Below, piece by piece: positions 1 to 9,001 of a DNA stretch of 64,000 nt. This DNA comes from an uncultured Methanobrevibacter sp. Its GTDB lineage: Archaea > Methanobacteriota > Methanobacteria > Methanobacteriales > Methanobacteriaceae. The translations under genes and the position numbers were made by a program. A model generated the notes under the pieces. The model was not told the origin of the DNA and did not search any database. It was given only the letters and a program-made list of their open reading frames with translations. The stretch covers positions 38,998 through 102,997 of the forward strand of contig NZ_CAMJUE010000002.1 of assembly GCF_946408925.1 (NCBI RefSeq), read 5' to 3'. Each line of letters starts with the position of its first letter. Within the stretch, counting starts at the first letter, position 1.

Positions 1-1630
1 GAAGCATGTAGGATTAAATGCGGCGGCAGATTCATTCATGACCACTGCATATTCCGGCGTCAATGGTGGAATGGTTATATTGTCAGCTGATGACCCGTCA
101 CTTTTCTCATCTCAAAATGAACAGGATACTCGTAATTATGCTAAACTAGCAAACATGCCTATTTTAGAACCATCAAATTGTCAAGAAGTAAAGGATATGG
201 TTAAATATGCATTTGATTTGTCTGAACAATTTAAAATACCGGTAATTGTCAGAACAACAACCCGTGTATCCCACATGAGAGGTGTAGTGGAATTTGGTGA
301 TGTGGCAGACAATTCATCAAATAATGATAATCACTGGAAGAGATGTCACTTTAATAAGGATCCCTCCAAATATGTTCCGGTTCCTGCATTTGCCGGAGAT
401 ATGCATGTTAGGTTATGGGACAAAATACATAAAATCGAAAAGGTTTCCAATGAAAGTGAATTCAATAGGGTAATTGAATTATCAAATGATAAAAAATATG
501 GAATTATTACTTCAAGCAGTGCTTATAATTATGCGCATGACGTTTGCAAATTCAATAATCTTGATATAAATGTTTTAAAATTAGGATTTTCATATCCTTT
601 CCCACATGAAAAAGTCGTTGAATTTTTAAAGGATTTGGATGAGGTATTCATTGTTGAAGAAGTTGACCCGATTATTGAAAGGGATACATTGGCAGTGATT
701 GGAGCTGAAAAGCTTGATGTAACAGTCCATGGTAAGCTGGATGAAACATTTCCAATTTATCATGAATTCAACTCAGATATTGTGGCAGACGGATTGAATA
801 AGATATTAAACTTCAAGCAAGACAGTGAAATTAAATTTTCATCCGGTTTGGAAAAACTTCAGGATGATATTCCATCACGTGCACCTGTTTTATGTGCTGG
901 ATGTCCTCACAGGGCAATGTATTATGGTGTCAACAAAGCAATTGAGGAATTGGGATTAAAGCCGTCTGATGTAGTATTTGCTTCAGATATCGGATGTTAT
1001 ACTTTGGGAATCAACCCTCCGTATAATGCCGCCGATTACTTATTGTCAATGGGTTCAAGTGTAGGTGACGGTTGCGGATTTTCAGTTTCAACCGACCAGA
1101 AAGTGGTAAGCTTCATTGGAGATTCCACATTCTTCCACAGTGGTGTTTCACCGCTAATCAATGCTGTTCACAATAAACATAATTTTGTTCTAACAGTTCT
1201 TGACAATAGGATTACTGCAATGACCGGAGGTCAGCCAAACCCAGGAATTCCAGTTGATGGAATGGGGGATGAGGCTCCCGAAGTTTCAATTCGTAAATTG
1301 GCTCTTGCATGCGGATGTGATTATGTGCGTGTAATCAATCCATTTAATTTGGATCAGGTTGTTAAAACTTACACTGAAGCATTTGAAAGAAATGACACTG
1401 CGGTAATTATATCAAAAGCTCCATGCACATTAATTAAAGGTTTGACTAAAAAACCTCCTGTGCAATTTGTGGATAAAAACTGTAATAATTGTGATAAATG
1501 TGTAAGTGAACTGGCTTGTCCTGCCATTTCAAAAATCAATGGAAAAATCACAATTGATGAATCACAATGTGACGGATGTAATGTATGTATACAGGTCTGT
1601 AAATATGGTGCTTTAGAGGCAGGTAGGTGA
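1..1630 (+). CDS. iorA: Indolepyruvate ferredoxin oxidoreductase, alpha subunit (5' end outside window)
   Basis: The TPP- and iron-sulfur-containing large subunit that oxidatively decarboxylates aryl 2-oxoacids such as indolepyruvate to aryl-acetyl-CoA with ferredoxin as acceptor. The frame is open from base 2, reading KHVGLNAAADSFMT, a conserved internal IorA stretch, so roughly 75 N-terminal residues lie upstream; the ATG at 38 is internal. Visible are the TPP-domain stretch CAGCPHRAMYYG, GDGCGFSVSTD, GDSTFFHSG and a C-terminal pair of [4Fe-4S] motifs (CNNCDKC with a later CP, then CDGCNVCIQVCK). iorB follows after 4 bases. The phenylacetate-CoA ligase on the opposite strand at 3.0-4.4 kb acts on the same class of compounds. 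Confidence 0.95.
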   Translation, partial: KHVGLNAAADSFMTTAYSGVNGGMVILSADDPSLFSSQNEQDTRNYAKLANMPILEPSNCQEVKDMVKYAFDLSEQFKIPVIVRTTTRVSHMRGVVEFGDVADNSSNNDNHWKRCHFNKDPSKYVPVPAFAGDMHVRLWDKIHKIEKVSNESEFNRVIELSNDKKYGIITSSSAYNYAHDVCKFNNLDINVLKLGFSYPFPHEKVVEFLKDLDEVFIVEEVDPIIERDTLAVIGAEKLDVTVHGKLDETFPIYHEFNSDIVADGLNKILNFKQDSEIKFSSGLEKLQDDIPSRAPVLCAGCPHRAMYYGVNKAIEELGLKPSDVVFASDIGCYTLGINPPYNAADYLLSMGSSVGDGCGFSVSTDQKVVSFIGDSTFFHSGVSPLINAVHNKHNFVLTVLDNRITAMTGGQPNPGIPVDGMGDEAPEVSIRKLALACGCDYVRVINPFNLDQVVKTYTEAFERNDTAVIISKAPCTLIKGLTKKPPVQFVDKNCNNCDKCVSELACPAISKINGKITIDESQCDGCNVCIQVCKYGALEAGR

Positions 1631-1634
1631 TAAT

Positions 1635-2219
1635 ATGGATAATCATTATTGTATTTATATTTGTGGTGTAGGAGGTCAAGGGATTATTAAGACTTCCACA
1701 ATCATTGGTGAAGCTGCAATGAATCAGGGTTTGGATGTTGTGATGAGTGAAATACATGGAATGTCTCAAAGGGGAGGATCAGTTTCAACAGAACTGAAAA
1801 TTGGCGGATATAATTCATCAATTATACCGAATCAAGCAGCAGACATGTTGCTTTCTTTTGAACCTATTGAAACAATAAGGGGACTTGATAAGGTCAATTC
1901 TGAAACAAAGATTGTTTACAATACTCATCCTATAATTCCATCTTCAACAAACAAGCCTTATCCTAGTGTTGACAGCATAACTAAAACCTTAAGGGAAAAC
2001 TTCAAACATGTTCTTCCTATTGATGGAGCCCAATTGGCAATCGATGCTGGAAGTGTTTTGTCATTAAATATGGTTCTTTTAGGTGCAGTTACAGCTGATG
2101 ATAAATTCCCTCTTACAAAAGAATCTGTGATTGAGGCAATGAAAAATAATTTAAAACCTAAATTCCATGAAATGAATTTAAAAGCTATTGAAAGTGGATA
2201 CAAATCAATTAAAGGTTAA
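1635..2219 (+). CDS. iorB: Indolepyruvate ferredoxin oxidoreductase, beta subunit
   Basis: Small subunit (194 aa, normal length) of the IorAB complex, belonging to the gamma-subunit family of 2-oxoacid ferredoxin oxidoreductases. The N-terminus carries the diagnostic GVGGQGIIKTSTIIGEAA and then SEIHGMSQRGGSVST, both strongly conserved in IorB. It starts 4 bases after the iorA stop, so the two are translationally linked and expected in equal amounts. Cytoplasmic; electrons go to ferredoxin. In methanogens the complex can also run reductively to make aromatic amino acids from aryl acetates, which would fit the nearby aryl-CoA ligase. Confidence 0.95.
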   Translation: MDNHYCIYICGVGGQGIIKTSTIIGEAAMNQGLDVVMSEIHGMSQRGGSVSTELKIGGYNSSIIPNQAADMLLSFEPIETIRGLDKVNSETKIVYNTHPIIPSSTNKPYPSVDSITKTLRENFKHVLPIDGAQLAIDAGSVLSLNMVLLGAVTADDKFPLTKESVIEAMKNNLKPKFHEMNLKAIESGYKSIKG

Positions 2220-2274
2220 ATTTTAAATAGTATTTAAACAAATAATTATAAATAAATATAACAGTTGTGGTATT

Positions 2275-2553
2275 ATGGCGTATAAAATTGACAATGCTAT
2301 TGTAAAAAAAGATAGAACTGGTAGAGTAACACTAATTGATCCAGATAATGTTTTTAAAGATGAAGATGCCTTTATTGCAATTAAAAGTGATGATTTAATT
2401 ACTATTCAACTTTTAATTAATGGTATTTTAAAAAATGATTTTCAAAATTGGAGGGAACTTGGAAAGATTCCTGAAAATGAACCATTAAAAAGCCTATTTG
2501 TGCGTTTAGGTTATTCTAAAGAAGATATATCTAACCTTCTAAAGGAATTTTAG
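2275..2553 (+). CDS. Conserved small protein of unknown function (92 aa)
   Basis: I do not recognise the family. The product is small, mixed in charge and soluble, without a signal peptide or membrane segment. The C-terminal half, with NWRELGKIPENEPLKSLF and LGYSKEDISNLL, looks like a short helical bundle. It lies 55 bases after iorB; the gap is AT-rich (ATAATTATAAATAAATATAA), enough for a separate promoter, so it may not belong to the ior operon. The ATG follows GTGGTATT, a plausible ribosome site. Codon use matches its neighbours, supporting a real gene. Confidence 0.7.
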   Translation: MAYKIDNAIVKKDRTGRVTLIDPDNVFKDEDAFIAIKSDDLITIQLLINGILKNDFQNWRELGKIPENEPLKSLFVRLGYSKEDISNLLKEF

Positions 2554-2591
2554 ATATTTTTTTCTTAAATCTTTTTTTAAAAAAATAGTTG

Positions 2592-2615
2592 TAGAAAAGA
2601 GGTTAATCTTTTCTA
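2592..2615 (-). terminator. Hairpin terminator of the ACT/paaK operon
   Basis: TAGAAAAGA (2592-2600) and TCTTTTCTA (2607-2615) form a perfect 9-bp inverted repeat with a 6-base loop. It overlaps the stop of the minus-strand ACT gene and on that strand is followed by a run of seven T. The T-rich tract at 2555-2580 would serve the convergent plus-strand gene. Confidence 0.6.
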
Positions 2616-3044
2616 TAAATCTTTAATGTCTTCGTTATCTAATATTTTAATATTGCTTTCTTTTAAAGCATCAATAGCTTTTTCCATATTTTCTAATCTC
2701 ATAACAACAATAGCTTTATCTGTTTTGCTACTTGCAAACGCATATAAATATTCTAAATTAATGTCTTTATCATCGAAAACTGCTAATGTTGAATTTAATC
2801 CGTTAGGTTCATCTGGAACTGCTAATATGATAACTTCATTTTCTTTTACAATAAATCCATTGTTTTCAAGTGTTTCAATTGCTTTGGCATTATCTGAAAC
2901 AATTAATCTTAAAATCCCATATTTTGTGGTATCTGCAATGGATAATGCACGAATGTTAATGTCTTGTTTTGCTAATGTGTCAATAGCTTTTTTGATTCTT
3001 CCTTCTTTGTTTTCTACAAAAATTGAAATTTGTTTGACTGCCAT
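2613..3044 (-). CDS. ACT domain-containing protein
   Basis: A 143-residue protein with two ACT-like beta-alpha-beta units: the first (residues 1-65) starts VKQISIFVENKEGRIKKAIDTL, the second (about 72-135) continues NGLNSTLAVFDDKDINLEYLYAF. ACT domains bind small ligands, usually amino acids. This stand-alone double-ACT type regularly sits beside phenylacetate-CoA ligase genes in archaea, as here: paaK is directly upstream on the same strand with a 12-base gap, so they form a two-gene operon. It probably senses an aromatic amino acid or aryl acid and modulates the ligase or related enzymes; that role is inferred from context. Confidence 0.88.
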   Translation of the reverse strand: MAVKQISIFVENKEGRIKKAIDTLAKQDINIRALSIADTTKYGILRLIVSDNAKAIETLENNGFIVKENEVIILAVPDEPNGLNSTLAVFDDKDINLEYLYAFASSKTDKAIVVMRLENMEKAIDALKESNIKILDNEDIKDL

Positions 3045-3056
3045 TTTCTCACCTTT

Positions 3057-4355
3057 TTATAAATTCCTTTCATCAATTACACGAACAGCTTTACCTTCAC
3101 TTCTTGGAAGTGATTCAGGTTCAACAATAGTCACATCCATTCTGATTCCAGTTTCTGATCTGATGGATGCTTGGATTTGTTTTTCAACTCTTTCCATTTC
3201 TTTCATTTCATCTGAGAATAACTCTTTAGATGCTTCCACTTTAACTTCCACTTCATCTAAAATGTCCGGTCTGGTTACATGAATCATGTAGTTTGGACTT
3301 GCACCAGCAACTTTAAGTAATGCCTTTTCAATTTGGGATGGGAAAACCATAACTCCCTTAATTTTAAGCATGTCGTCGCTTCTGCCTGTGATTCTTGTCA
3401 TCCTTACGGTTGTTCTTCCACATTCACATTTTTCACCGATGAGTGAAGTCAAATCTTTTGTTCTGAATCTTAAAATGGGCATTCCTGTTTTGGTTAGGGA
3501 TGTTAAAACAAGTTCTCCTTTTTCACCATAATCCAAGGTTGCACCGGTTTCTGAATTGATAATTTCTGGATAAAAGTGGTCATCTTGAATATGCATTCCG
3601 TTTTGGCAGTTACATTCCTGGGCAACGCCCGGACCCATTACTTCTGTTAAACCATAAATATTGTGGGTCTTGATTCCAAGGGATGTTTCAATTCTTTTTC
3701 TCATTTCATCTGTCCACATTTCTGCCCCATGGATTCCTGCTTTTAGATTAATGTCTTCAAGTGCGATTCCAGCTTTTTCTCTTGATTCACCTAGATACAT
3801 CGCATAGGAAGGAGTACATGTTAATATCTCACTTTGGAAATCCACCATTGTGTCCAGTTGTCTTCGGGTGTTTCCTGCTGAAATTGGAATTGTTATTGCA
3901 CCCATTTTATTTCCACCGTGATGTATACCGAATCCTCCTGTAAATAATCCGTATCCATAAGCATTTTGAATGATGTAATCCTGTTCGGCATCTGCCATTT
4001 TAAGTCCACGTGCAATACATTCTCCCCAAATGTCCAAATCATTTTGTGTGTATGCGGTTACTGTCGGTTTTCCGGTGGTACCTGATGAAGCATGAACTTC
4101 TACAATTTCTTCACGAGGAACTGCAAGGAGTCCTAGGGGATATGCTTCTCTTAAGTCGCTTTTTGTTGTAAATGGAATTTTTTCAATGTCTTTTAATGTT
4201 TTGATGTCTTCTGGTTTCAATCCGATTTTATCGAATCGTTTTTTATAAAACTCAACATTTTCATATGCAAGTTTTACGGTCTTTTGTAGTCTTTCTAGTT
4301 GTATTTTTTCTTTTTCTTCTTTATTCATACATTCTGCTTCTTCATTCCAAAACAT
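3057..4355 (-). CDS. paaK: Phenylacetate-CoA ligase family (aryl-acetate AMP-forming CoA ligase)
   Basis: AMP-forming adenylating enzyme (432 aa, standard for PaaK) that activates phenylacetate or indoleacetate to its CoA thioester. The phosphate-binding loop [12 protein letters not shown] lies near residue 90, [12 protein letters not shown] near 235, the ligand stretch RFRTKDLT and the hinge [14 protein letters not shown] near 330, and the C-terminal catalytic Lys in [13 protein letters not shown] second ATG at codon 10 (MNKEEKEK) is a possible alternative start. With the ACT protein downstream and iorAB on the facing strand, it fits conversion between aryl acetates, aryl-CoA and aromatic 2-oxoacids, letting a methanogen use exogenous aryl acids for aromatic amino acids (inference). 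Confidence 0.92.
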   Translation of the reverse strand: MFWNEEAECMNKEEKEKIQLERLQKTVKLAYENVEFYKKRFDKIGLKPEDIKTLKDIEKIPFTTKSDLREAYPLGLLAVPREEIVEVHASSGTTGKPTVTAYTQNDLDIWGECIARGLKMADAEQDYIIQNAYGYGLFTGGFGIHHGGNKMGAITIPISAGNTRRQLDTMVDFQSEILTCTPSYAMYLGESREKAGIALEDINLKAGIHGAEMWTDEMRKRIETSLGIKTHNIYGLTEVMGPGVAQECNCQNGMHIQDDHFYPEIINSETGATLDYGEKGELVLTSLTKTGMPILRFRTKDLTSLIGEKCECGRTTVRMTRITGRSDDMLKIKGVMVFPSQIEKALLKVAGASPNYMIHVTRPDILDEVEVKVEASKELFSDEMKEMERVEKQIQASIRSETGIRMDVTIVEPESLPRSEGKAVRVIDERNL

Positions 4356-4576
4356 GGTATCCCTATTTTTATAAATTTTTTTTCAGTATTTTAAATTATT
4401 GACTTTGATTAATATTAAACTTTGGCATGTTGTTTAATTTTTGAAAAGAATATTTTTACACGGAGGAGTAAATATTGATTTATTCTCGTAAAATTACGAA
4501 TAGAGTTCAATATTTACTTTATATCATATATAACCTTTTTATAGTTCTTAATTCATACATTAATTTGGTGATTAAA

Positions 4577-5374
4577 TTGAAAAATCAATTTGAACTGGGT
4601 AAAATCGAATTTCGAGAGGAAAATTATGAAAAGGCTTTAAGCCATTTTGAAAGTGTTGATGGTGACGATGATGATTATGAAATCTCTTTATTTTATAGGA
4701 TTCCATGTTTGATTCATTTAAAACGTTATGCTGAGGCATTGTCATTCATAAATCCTTTAATTGAAAAAAATCCTAATGAATTTATATTGTGGTACGATAA
4801 GGCAAGGTGTCATGCGCTCCTGAAGGAAGATAAAAAAGCATATTCTGCAATGGAACAGCTTGAAAGGGTTGTTGATACAAACAATAAGAATGATCTGCTA
4901 TGTATTGCCAAATTGTATAACTTCCTGCATGATGATTTAAAAGTTGTTGAATATACAGACAAGGCTCTGGCAATCGATGAAAATTATCGTGATGCACTGT
5001 ATGAAAAATCATTTGCGGCATTTAGTTTGGATGATGATGAAATGATTGAGGATGTTTCAAAGAAACTTTATGATCTTTCGGATAAATCCCTTTTAAGTTC
5101 CACTCCCATGTTTTTGATGAAACTGTTCAATAAGAATTATAGGGGAGCTCTTGATTTGTTGGACAATGTTGTTGATGATGAGGCAGGTAAGGAACATATT
5201 GACATGCTCAAGGCTGTGGTTTATGAGCATCTTACTGAGGATTTAAGTGCACAATTGATGTTGAGTCAAAAAATGGAATTGGACATTGATGACGCTTTAA
5301 AAATCATGTTTGATTTTAAGGATACTGGCAGGGACCATGGTGAAATCAATGGAGTAACTTATTTTATACTTTAA
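4577..5374 (+). CDS. Tetratricopeptide-repeat protein
   Basis: About 265 residues, all helical, with several TPR-like helix pairs: QFELGKIEFREENYEKALSHF, then CLIHLKRYAEALSFINPLIE, ARCHALLKEDKKAYSAMEQL, and DLKVVEYTDKALAIDENYRDALYEKS. I place the start at the TTG at 4577 because GGTGAT lies at 4568-4573, and the 34 codons open upstream are hydrophobic and AT-rich, unlike the rest. TPR proteins scaffold protein complexes; the partner is unknown. No signal peptide with the TTG start, so cytoplasmic. Similar TPR proteins are numerous in Methanobrevibacter. It is transcribed alone. Confidence 0.8.
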   Translation: MKNQFELGKIEFREENYEKALSHFESVDGDDDDYEISLFYRIPCLIHLKRYAEALSFINPLIEKNPNEFILWYDKARCHALLKEDKKAYSAMEQLERVVDTNNKNDLLCIAKLYNFLHDDLKVVEYTDKALAIDENYRDALYEKSFAAFSLDDDEMIEDVSKKLYDLSDKSLLSSTPMFLMKLFNKNYRGALDLLDNVVDDEAGKEHIDMLKAVVYEHLTEDLSAQLMLSQKMELDIDDALKIMFDFKDTGRDHGEINGVTYFIL

Positions 5375-5400
5375 TGTACAATTATGTACATTAATGTATA
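5371..5400. promoter_or_regulatory. Three 10-bp direct repeats upstream of the symporter promoter
   Basis: TTAATGTACA (5371-5380), ATTATGTACA (5381-5390) and TTAATGTATA (5391-5400) are consecutive near-copies with exactly one helical turn period, each centred on the self-complementary TGTACA. A TATA-like ATTATATAATATA follows near 5429-5441, about 30 bases downstream, so a protein bound here could activate or repress the symporter gene at 5487. Confidence 0.5.
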
Positions 5401-5486
5401 TTATAGCAATCTTTAAATAATTACTTAATTATATAATATAATGTGATATTAATTCAAAATTAATATTTTTTTAGAGGTAATTATTT

Positions 5487-7100
5487 ATGGACGTTATGAT
5501 TTTAGCAATAATATTTATAGTGTACATATTTGCCCTAGTATTCGTAGGATACTACGCATACAAAAAAACCAATTCCTCTGAAGACTTTATGATTGCGGGA
5601 AAAGACACACACCCATTCATCATGGCAATGAGTTATGGTGCAACATTCATCTCAACGGCGGCAATCGTAGGTTTCGGTGGAGTCGCAGGACAATATGGTA
5701 TGAGTGTTTTATGGCTCGCATTCTTAAATATTATAATCGGAGTATTTATCGCATTTGTATTTTTAGGAAAAAGAACTCGCCGTATGGGGCATGCATTGAA
5801 TTCATTGACTTTTCCTGAATTTTTAGGAAAAAGATTTGACTCCAAATTCATCCATTATGCATCAGGATTAATCATCTTCTGTGCAATGCCTTTATACGCC
5901 GCAGTGGTATTGATCGGTGCTGCAAGATTTTTAGAATCATCTTTGCTGATTGACTTCAGCATCGCACTTTTAATATTGTCAATTATCATCACATTCTATG
6001 TGCTCTTTGGAGGAATACGTGGAGTAATGTATACTGACGCACTTCAGGGAACAATAATGGTAATCGCAATGGTATTTTTATTGGTATTCGTTTATTGGAT
6101 TCTTGGAGGAGTCAATACCGCAAATACTGCATTAACAAATATGGTCAATCTATATCCGGCAGAGTCAATAGCCACAGGTGGTACGGGATGGACGGCATTT
6201 CCGGAATTTGGAACACCATTTTGGTGGTCACTCGTATCCTCAACACTGATTGGGGTAGGTATTGGAGTACTGGCACAACCTTCATTGATTGTTAGATTCA
6301 TGACAGTCAAATCCGATAAGGAACTGAACAGATCCGTTTTAATCGGAGGAATATTCATTGCAATCATGCCTACAACAGCATATATCGTAGGGTCACTGTC
6401 AAACGTATACTTCTTTGACAAATTAGGTAAAATCGCAGTTGATGTGGTTGGGGGAAACATCGACAAAATCATTCCGACATTCATCACAATGGCGCTTCCT
6501 GAATGGTTTGTATACATTTTCCTACTGTCCCTGATTGCAGCTGCAATGTCAACAATATCCTCACAGCTTCACACACAGGGAACAGCATTCGGTGTGGACA
6601 TCTACGGTACAATAAGGGAAAAATCCAAACAAAAGCTCGATCAGGTAAGCATTTCAAGAGTGGGAATTTTAATAGCAATCCTCCTGGCACTGGTCATGGC
6701 ATTCTCATTGCCCGGAAGTGTGGTTGCACTTGGAACAAGTCTGTTCTTTGAAATATGTGCTGCCGCATTCCTGCCGGTATTTTTAGGAGCACTCTACTGG
6801 AAAGGAATCACAAGGCCTGGAGCAATTGCAGGAATATTGTCCGGAACATTCGTCAGTCTGTTCTGGTTGATATTTGTATTCAAAAAGACTGCAGTGGGTC
6901 TTGGATTATGTAAATTCCTATTGGGTATGGAAACAATCCTTCCGGCTGCACCATGGCCTTTCATTGACGTTATGTTGATAGCAGTGCCTGTGTCTGCAAT
7001 AATTACAATTGTTGTAAGTTTACTTACCAAACCTCCTGCACAAGAGGTAATTGATAAGGCATTTTCAAATATCGACAAAAAGGGAAGTGATGCACAATGA
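5487..7100 (+). CDS. Sodium:solute symporter family (SSS) transporter
   Basis: Membrane protein of 537 residues with about 13 hydrophobic segments and SSS signatures: the first helix followed by YYAYKKTNSSEDFMIAGKDTHP, then MSYGATFISTAAIVGFGG (sodium-site region), RRMGHALNSLTFPEFLGKRF, FGGIRGVMYTDALQG and SLIAAAMSTISSQLHTQGTAF. It should couple sodium entry to uptake of a small organic solute; amino acids, vitamins and carboxylates are all transported by members and I cannot choose. GAGGTAA lies 9 bases before the ATG. The stop overlaps the 37-aa accessory gene. Three 10-bp repeats lie upstream of the promoter. Confidence 0.92.
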   Translation: MDVMILAIIFIVYIFALVFVGYYAYKKTNSSEDFMIAGKDTHPFIMAMSYGATFISTAAIVGFGGVAGQYGMSVLWLAFLNIIIGVFIAFVFLGKRTRRMGHALNSLTFPEFLGKRFDSKFIHYASGLIIFCAMPLYAAVVLIGAARFLESSLLIDFSIALLILSIIITFYVLFGGIRGVMYTDALQGTIMVIAMVFLLVFVYWILGGVNTANTALTNMVNLYPAESIATGGTGWTAFPEFGTPFWWSLVSSTLIGVGIGVLAQPSLIVRFMTVKSDKELNRSVLIGGIFIAIMPTTAYIVGSLSNVYFFDKLGKIAVDVVGGNIDKIIPTFITMALPEWFVYIFLLSLIAAAMSTISSQLHTQGTAFGVDIYGTIREKSKQKLDQVSISRVGILIAILLALVMAFSLPGSVVALGTSLFFEICAAAFLPVFLGALYWKGITRPGAIAGILSGTFVSLFWLIFVFKKTAVGLGLCKFLLGMETILPAAPWPFIDVMLIAVPVSAIITIVVSLLTKPPAQEVIDKAFSNIDKKGSDAQ

Positions 7101-7210
7101 TGGTTTTAGGAATTGAAGACCCATGGATTTGGGGTGTTTATTTAGGGATTATCTTATCAACACTTCTATGTATTGTATATGGTATTGTAAACTGGAATAA
7201 GGGAGATTAG
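7097..7210 (+). CDS. Symporter small accessory protein (37 aa)
   Basis: A 37-residue single-pass membrane peptide, MMVLGIEDPWIWGVYLG at its N-terminus, one hydrophobic helix of about 20 residues, then WNKGD at the end. The ATG overlaps the symporter stop as ATGA, so translation is coupled. The form, a short helix with an N-terminal DPWIWG motif and a C-terminal NWNKG directly after an SSS gene, matches the recognised symporter small accessory proteins. It likely sits beside the transporter in the membrane and supports stability or activity; its exact role is not established. A T-rich tract after the stop (7222-7245) may end the transcript. Confidence 0.85.
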   Translation: MMVLGIEDPWIWGVYLGIILSTLLCIVYGIVNWNKGD

Positions 7211-7366
7211 AATCCTTTATTCACTTTCTTTTTTTATTTTTAATTAAATCACTTTTTTTCAAAAAGTATTTTACTCAACGTTAACAAACATTCATTTAAC
7301 TGATGTATTGAACAAATTATTTTTTTCTTTGGTCATTGCAGCATATGATTCGTATAAGTGATAAAT

Positions 7367-8959
7367 ATGGATAAGGAAACAAAACAACGTTTGAGAGAAA
7401 TCAGAGCAGCTATAAAAAAGTATGGTTTCCATGAAATCTTAGGTCAAACCGCTAAAAGCAAAATTCGAAAAAGCGATGAGGAGGAATCTGTCCTGTTGCT
7501 GGATGATGAGATTCCAGTTAAATTACGATTGATGCTTCAGGATTTGGGAACAACTTTCATTAAATTGGGTCAGCTGTTGAGTACAAGGCCCGATATTGTA
7601 GGTGAAAAAATTGCAGATGAACTGGCTAACCTGCAGGATGACAATCCTGCCATATCTTATGAACAGGTCAAGGCAATTGTTGAAGAGCAGCTTGACGGAA
7701 AGATTGAAGATTTGTTTGAAGACTTTTCACAAACACATTTGGCAACTGCTTCAATTGGCCAGGTTCATGAAGCAAGGCTGTTGACCGGCGAACGTGTTGC
7801 AGTAAAAGTGCAAAAGGAGGGTATCACAGATAAGATTGACCTAGATATTAGGATAATGAAATTTGTTGCCAACCGTGCGGACAAATTTAATTCCAATCTC
7901 AGAAAATTAAACTTACCTGGAATCATGGAGGAATTTGACCGTTCAATTCACAAGGAAATTGATTACAATAATGAATTCATGAATATGCAACGCATTGAAC
8001 TGAACTTTGAGGATAATCCATACATACACATCCCGGCCACTTACTCCCAGTATTGCACTTCAAAGGTTCTGACAATGGAATTCATAGACGGAACAAAACT
8101 TAATGATGTGTATGAAAGCAATGATGATGAATTCGACAAAAAATTCATAGCAAAAAATGTTCTTGATTCATATCTCCAGCAACTCTTTATTGACGGGTTT
8201 TTCCATGGAGACCCTCATCCGGGAAACATAATGATTCTAGAAAATAATGTATTGTGTTATCTTGATTTGGGAATGATGGGATTTTTCGATGAGGAATTCA
8301 AAAAGAATCTCTCTGAACTGATGCTGTTATTCTCTGACCAGGACATAGATGGGCTGATAAATCAACTGATGTATATGGACATTCTGGATTATGACATTGA
8401 CACAAGACCATTGAAAAGGGATTTGAATGATTTGTTTGGAAGATATTTCGGTGTTGAGCTTAACCGCTTCGATGGAGTTTTGGAGGAGCTGCTTAATCTT
8501 ATGCAGGACTACGGTGTAATCCTTCCGAATGAATTCGTCACAATGGCAAGAGGTCTGTCAATGGTTGAAGCCATTGCACACAATTTGGATCCTCAAATCG
8601 ATGTTTTCGCATCAATCAAGCCGATTGCAAAACAAATCGCCAGACAGAGGGTTAACCCTAAACAGTATCTCAAAGGTAAGAAAAGTAATTTGATTCTCTA
8701 TCAGCACATGATTCAGGCATTGCCAAAGCTTCTAACAAGAACAATCCATAAAATCGATAATGAGGAACTGCAATTCAGGTTTGAAGTGGACATTACAGAT
8801 AAGGTGTCAATAATAGCACTGGTATCTGCACTTATTGTAAGTTCATCCGTTGTTTCTTTCGGGCCAAGGATATTTGACATACCTGTGATTTCTTTAATAG
8901 GTTATGTGATGGCCATAATATTAGGTATAATTGGTATGAGGAAATTTGTGTTGAAATAG
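7367..8959 (+). CDS. ABC1/UbiB-family atypical kinase (AarF-like)
   Basis: About 530 residues with the full set of UbiB-family motifs: the KxGQ motif in FIKLGQLLSTRPD, the Ala-rich loop ATASIGQVHEARL, the Lys in VAVKVQKEG, the catalytic FFHGDPHPGNIM and the metal motif DLGMMG. The C-terminus has two hydrophobic helices, giving membrane anchoring. UbiB proteins are ATPases linked to prenyl-quinone and isoprenoid lipid handling; methanogens lack ubiquinone, so archaeal lipid or another prenyl compound is more likely (inference). I prefer the ATG at 7367, with AGTGAT 4 bases upstream; a GTG three codons earlier is in frame. Monocistronic, ending at a convergent terminator. Confidence 0.9.
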   Translation: MDKETKQRLREIRAAIKKYGFHEILGQTAKSKIRKSDEEESVLLLDDEIPVKLRLMLQDLGTTFIKLGQLLSTRPDIVGEKIADELANLQDDNPAISYEQVKAIVEEQLDGKIEDLFEDFSQTHLATASIGQVHEARLLTGERVAVKVQKEGITDKIDLDIRIMKFVANRADKFNSNLRKLNLPGIMEEFDRSIHKEIDYNNEFMNMQRIELNFEDNPYIHIPATYSQYCTSKVLTMEFIDGTKLNDVYESNDDEFDKKFIAKNVLDSYLQQLFIDGFFHGDPHPGNIMILENNVLCYLDLGMMGFFDEEFKKNLSELMLLFSDQDIDGLINQLMYMDILDYDIDTRPLKRDLNDLFGRYFGVELNRFDGVLEELLNLMQDYGVILPNEFVTMARGLSMVEAIAHNLDPQIDVFASIKPIAKQIARQRVNPKQYLKGKKSNLILYQHMIQALPKLLTRTIHKIDNEELQFRFEVDITDKVSIIALVSALIVSSSVVSFGPRIFDIPVISLIGYVMAIILGIIGMRKFVLK

Positions 8960-8962
8960 AAA

Positions 8963-8990
8963 ATTATGAAAAATTATTTTTTTTCATAAT
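8963..8990. terminator. Bidirectional hairpin terminator
   Basis: ATTATGA (8963-8969) pairs with TCATAAT (8984-8990), flanked by A and T runs on both sides. It fills most of the 42-base space between the convergent UbiB-like gene and the adhesin-like gene and can serve both directions. Confidence 0.5.
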
Positions 8991-9001
8991 CATCTATTCA
9001 A

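Noticed and set aside
2626..3282. Long plus-strand frame across the ACT and paaK genes
   Set aside because: It is the antisense shadow of two well-supported genes and shows no domain.
6092..6517. 141-codon minus-strand frame in the symporter
   Set aside because: Complement of membrane-helix codons; no ribosome site or known motif.
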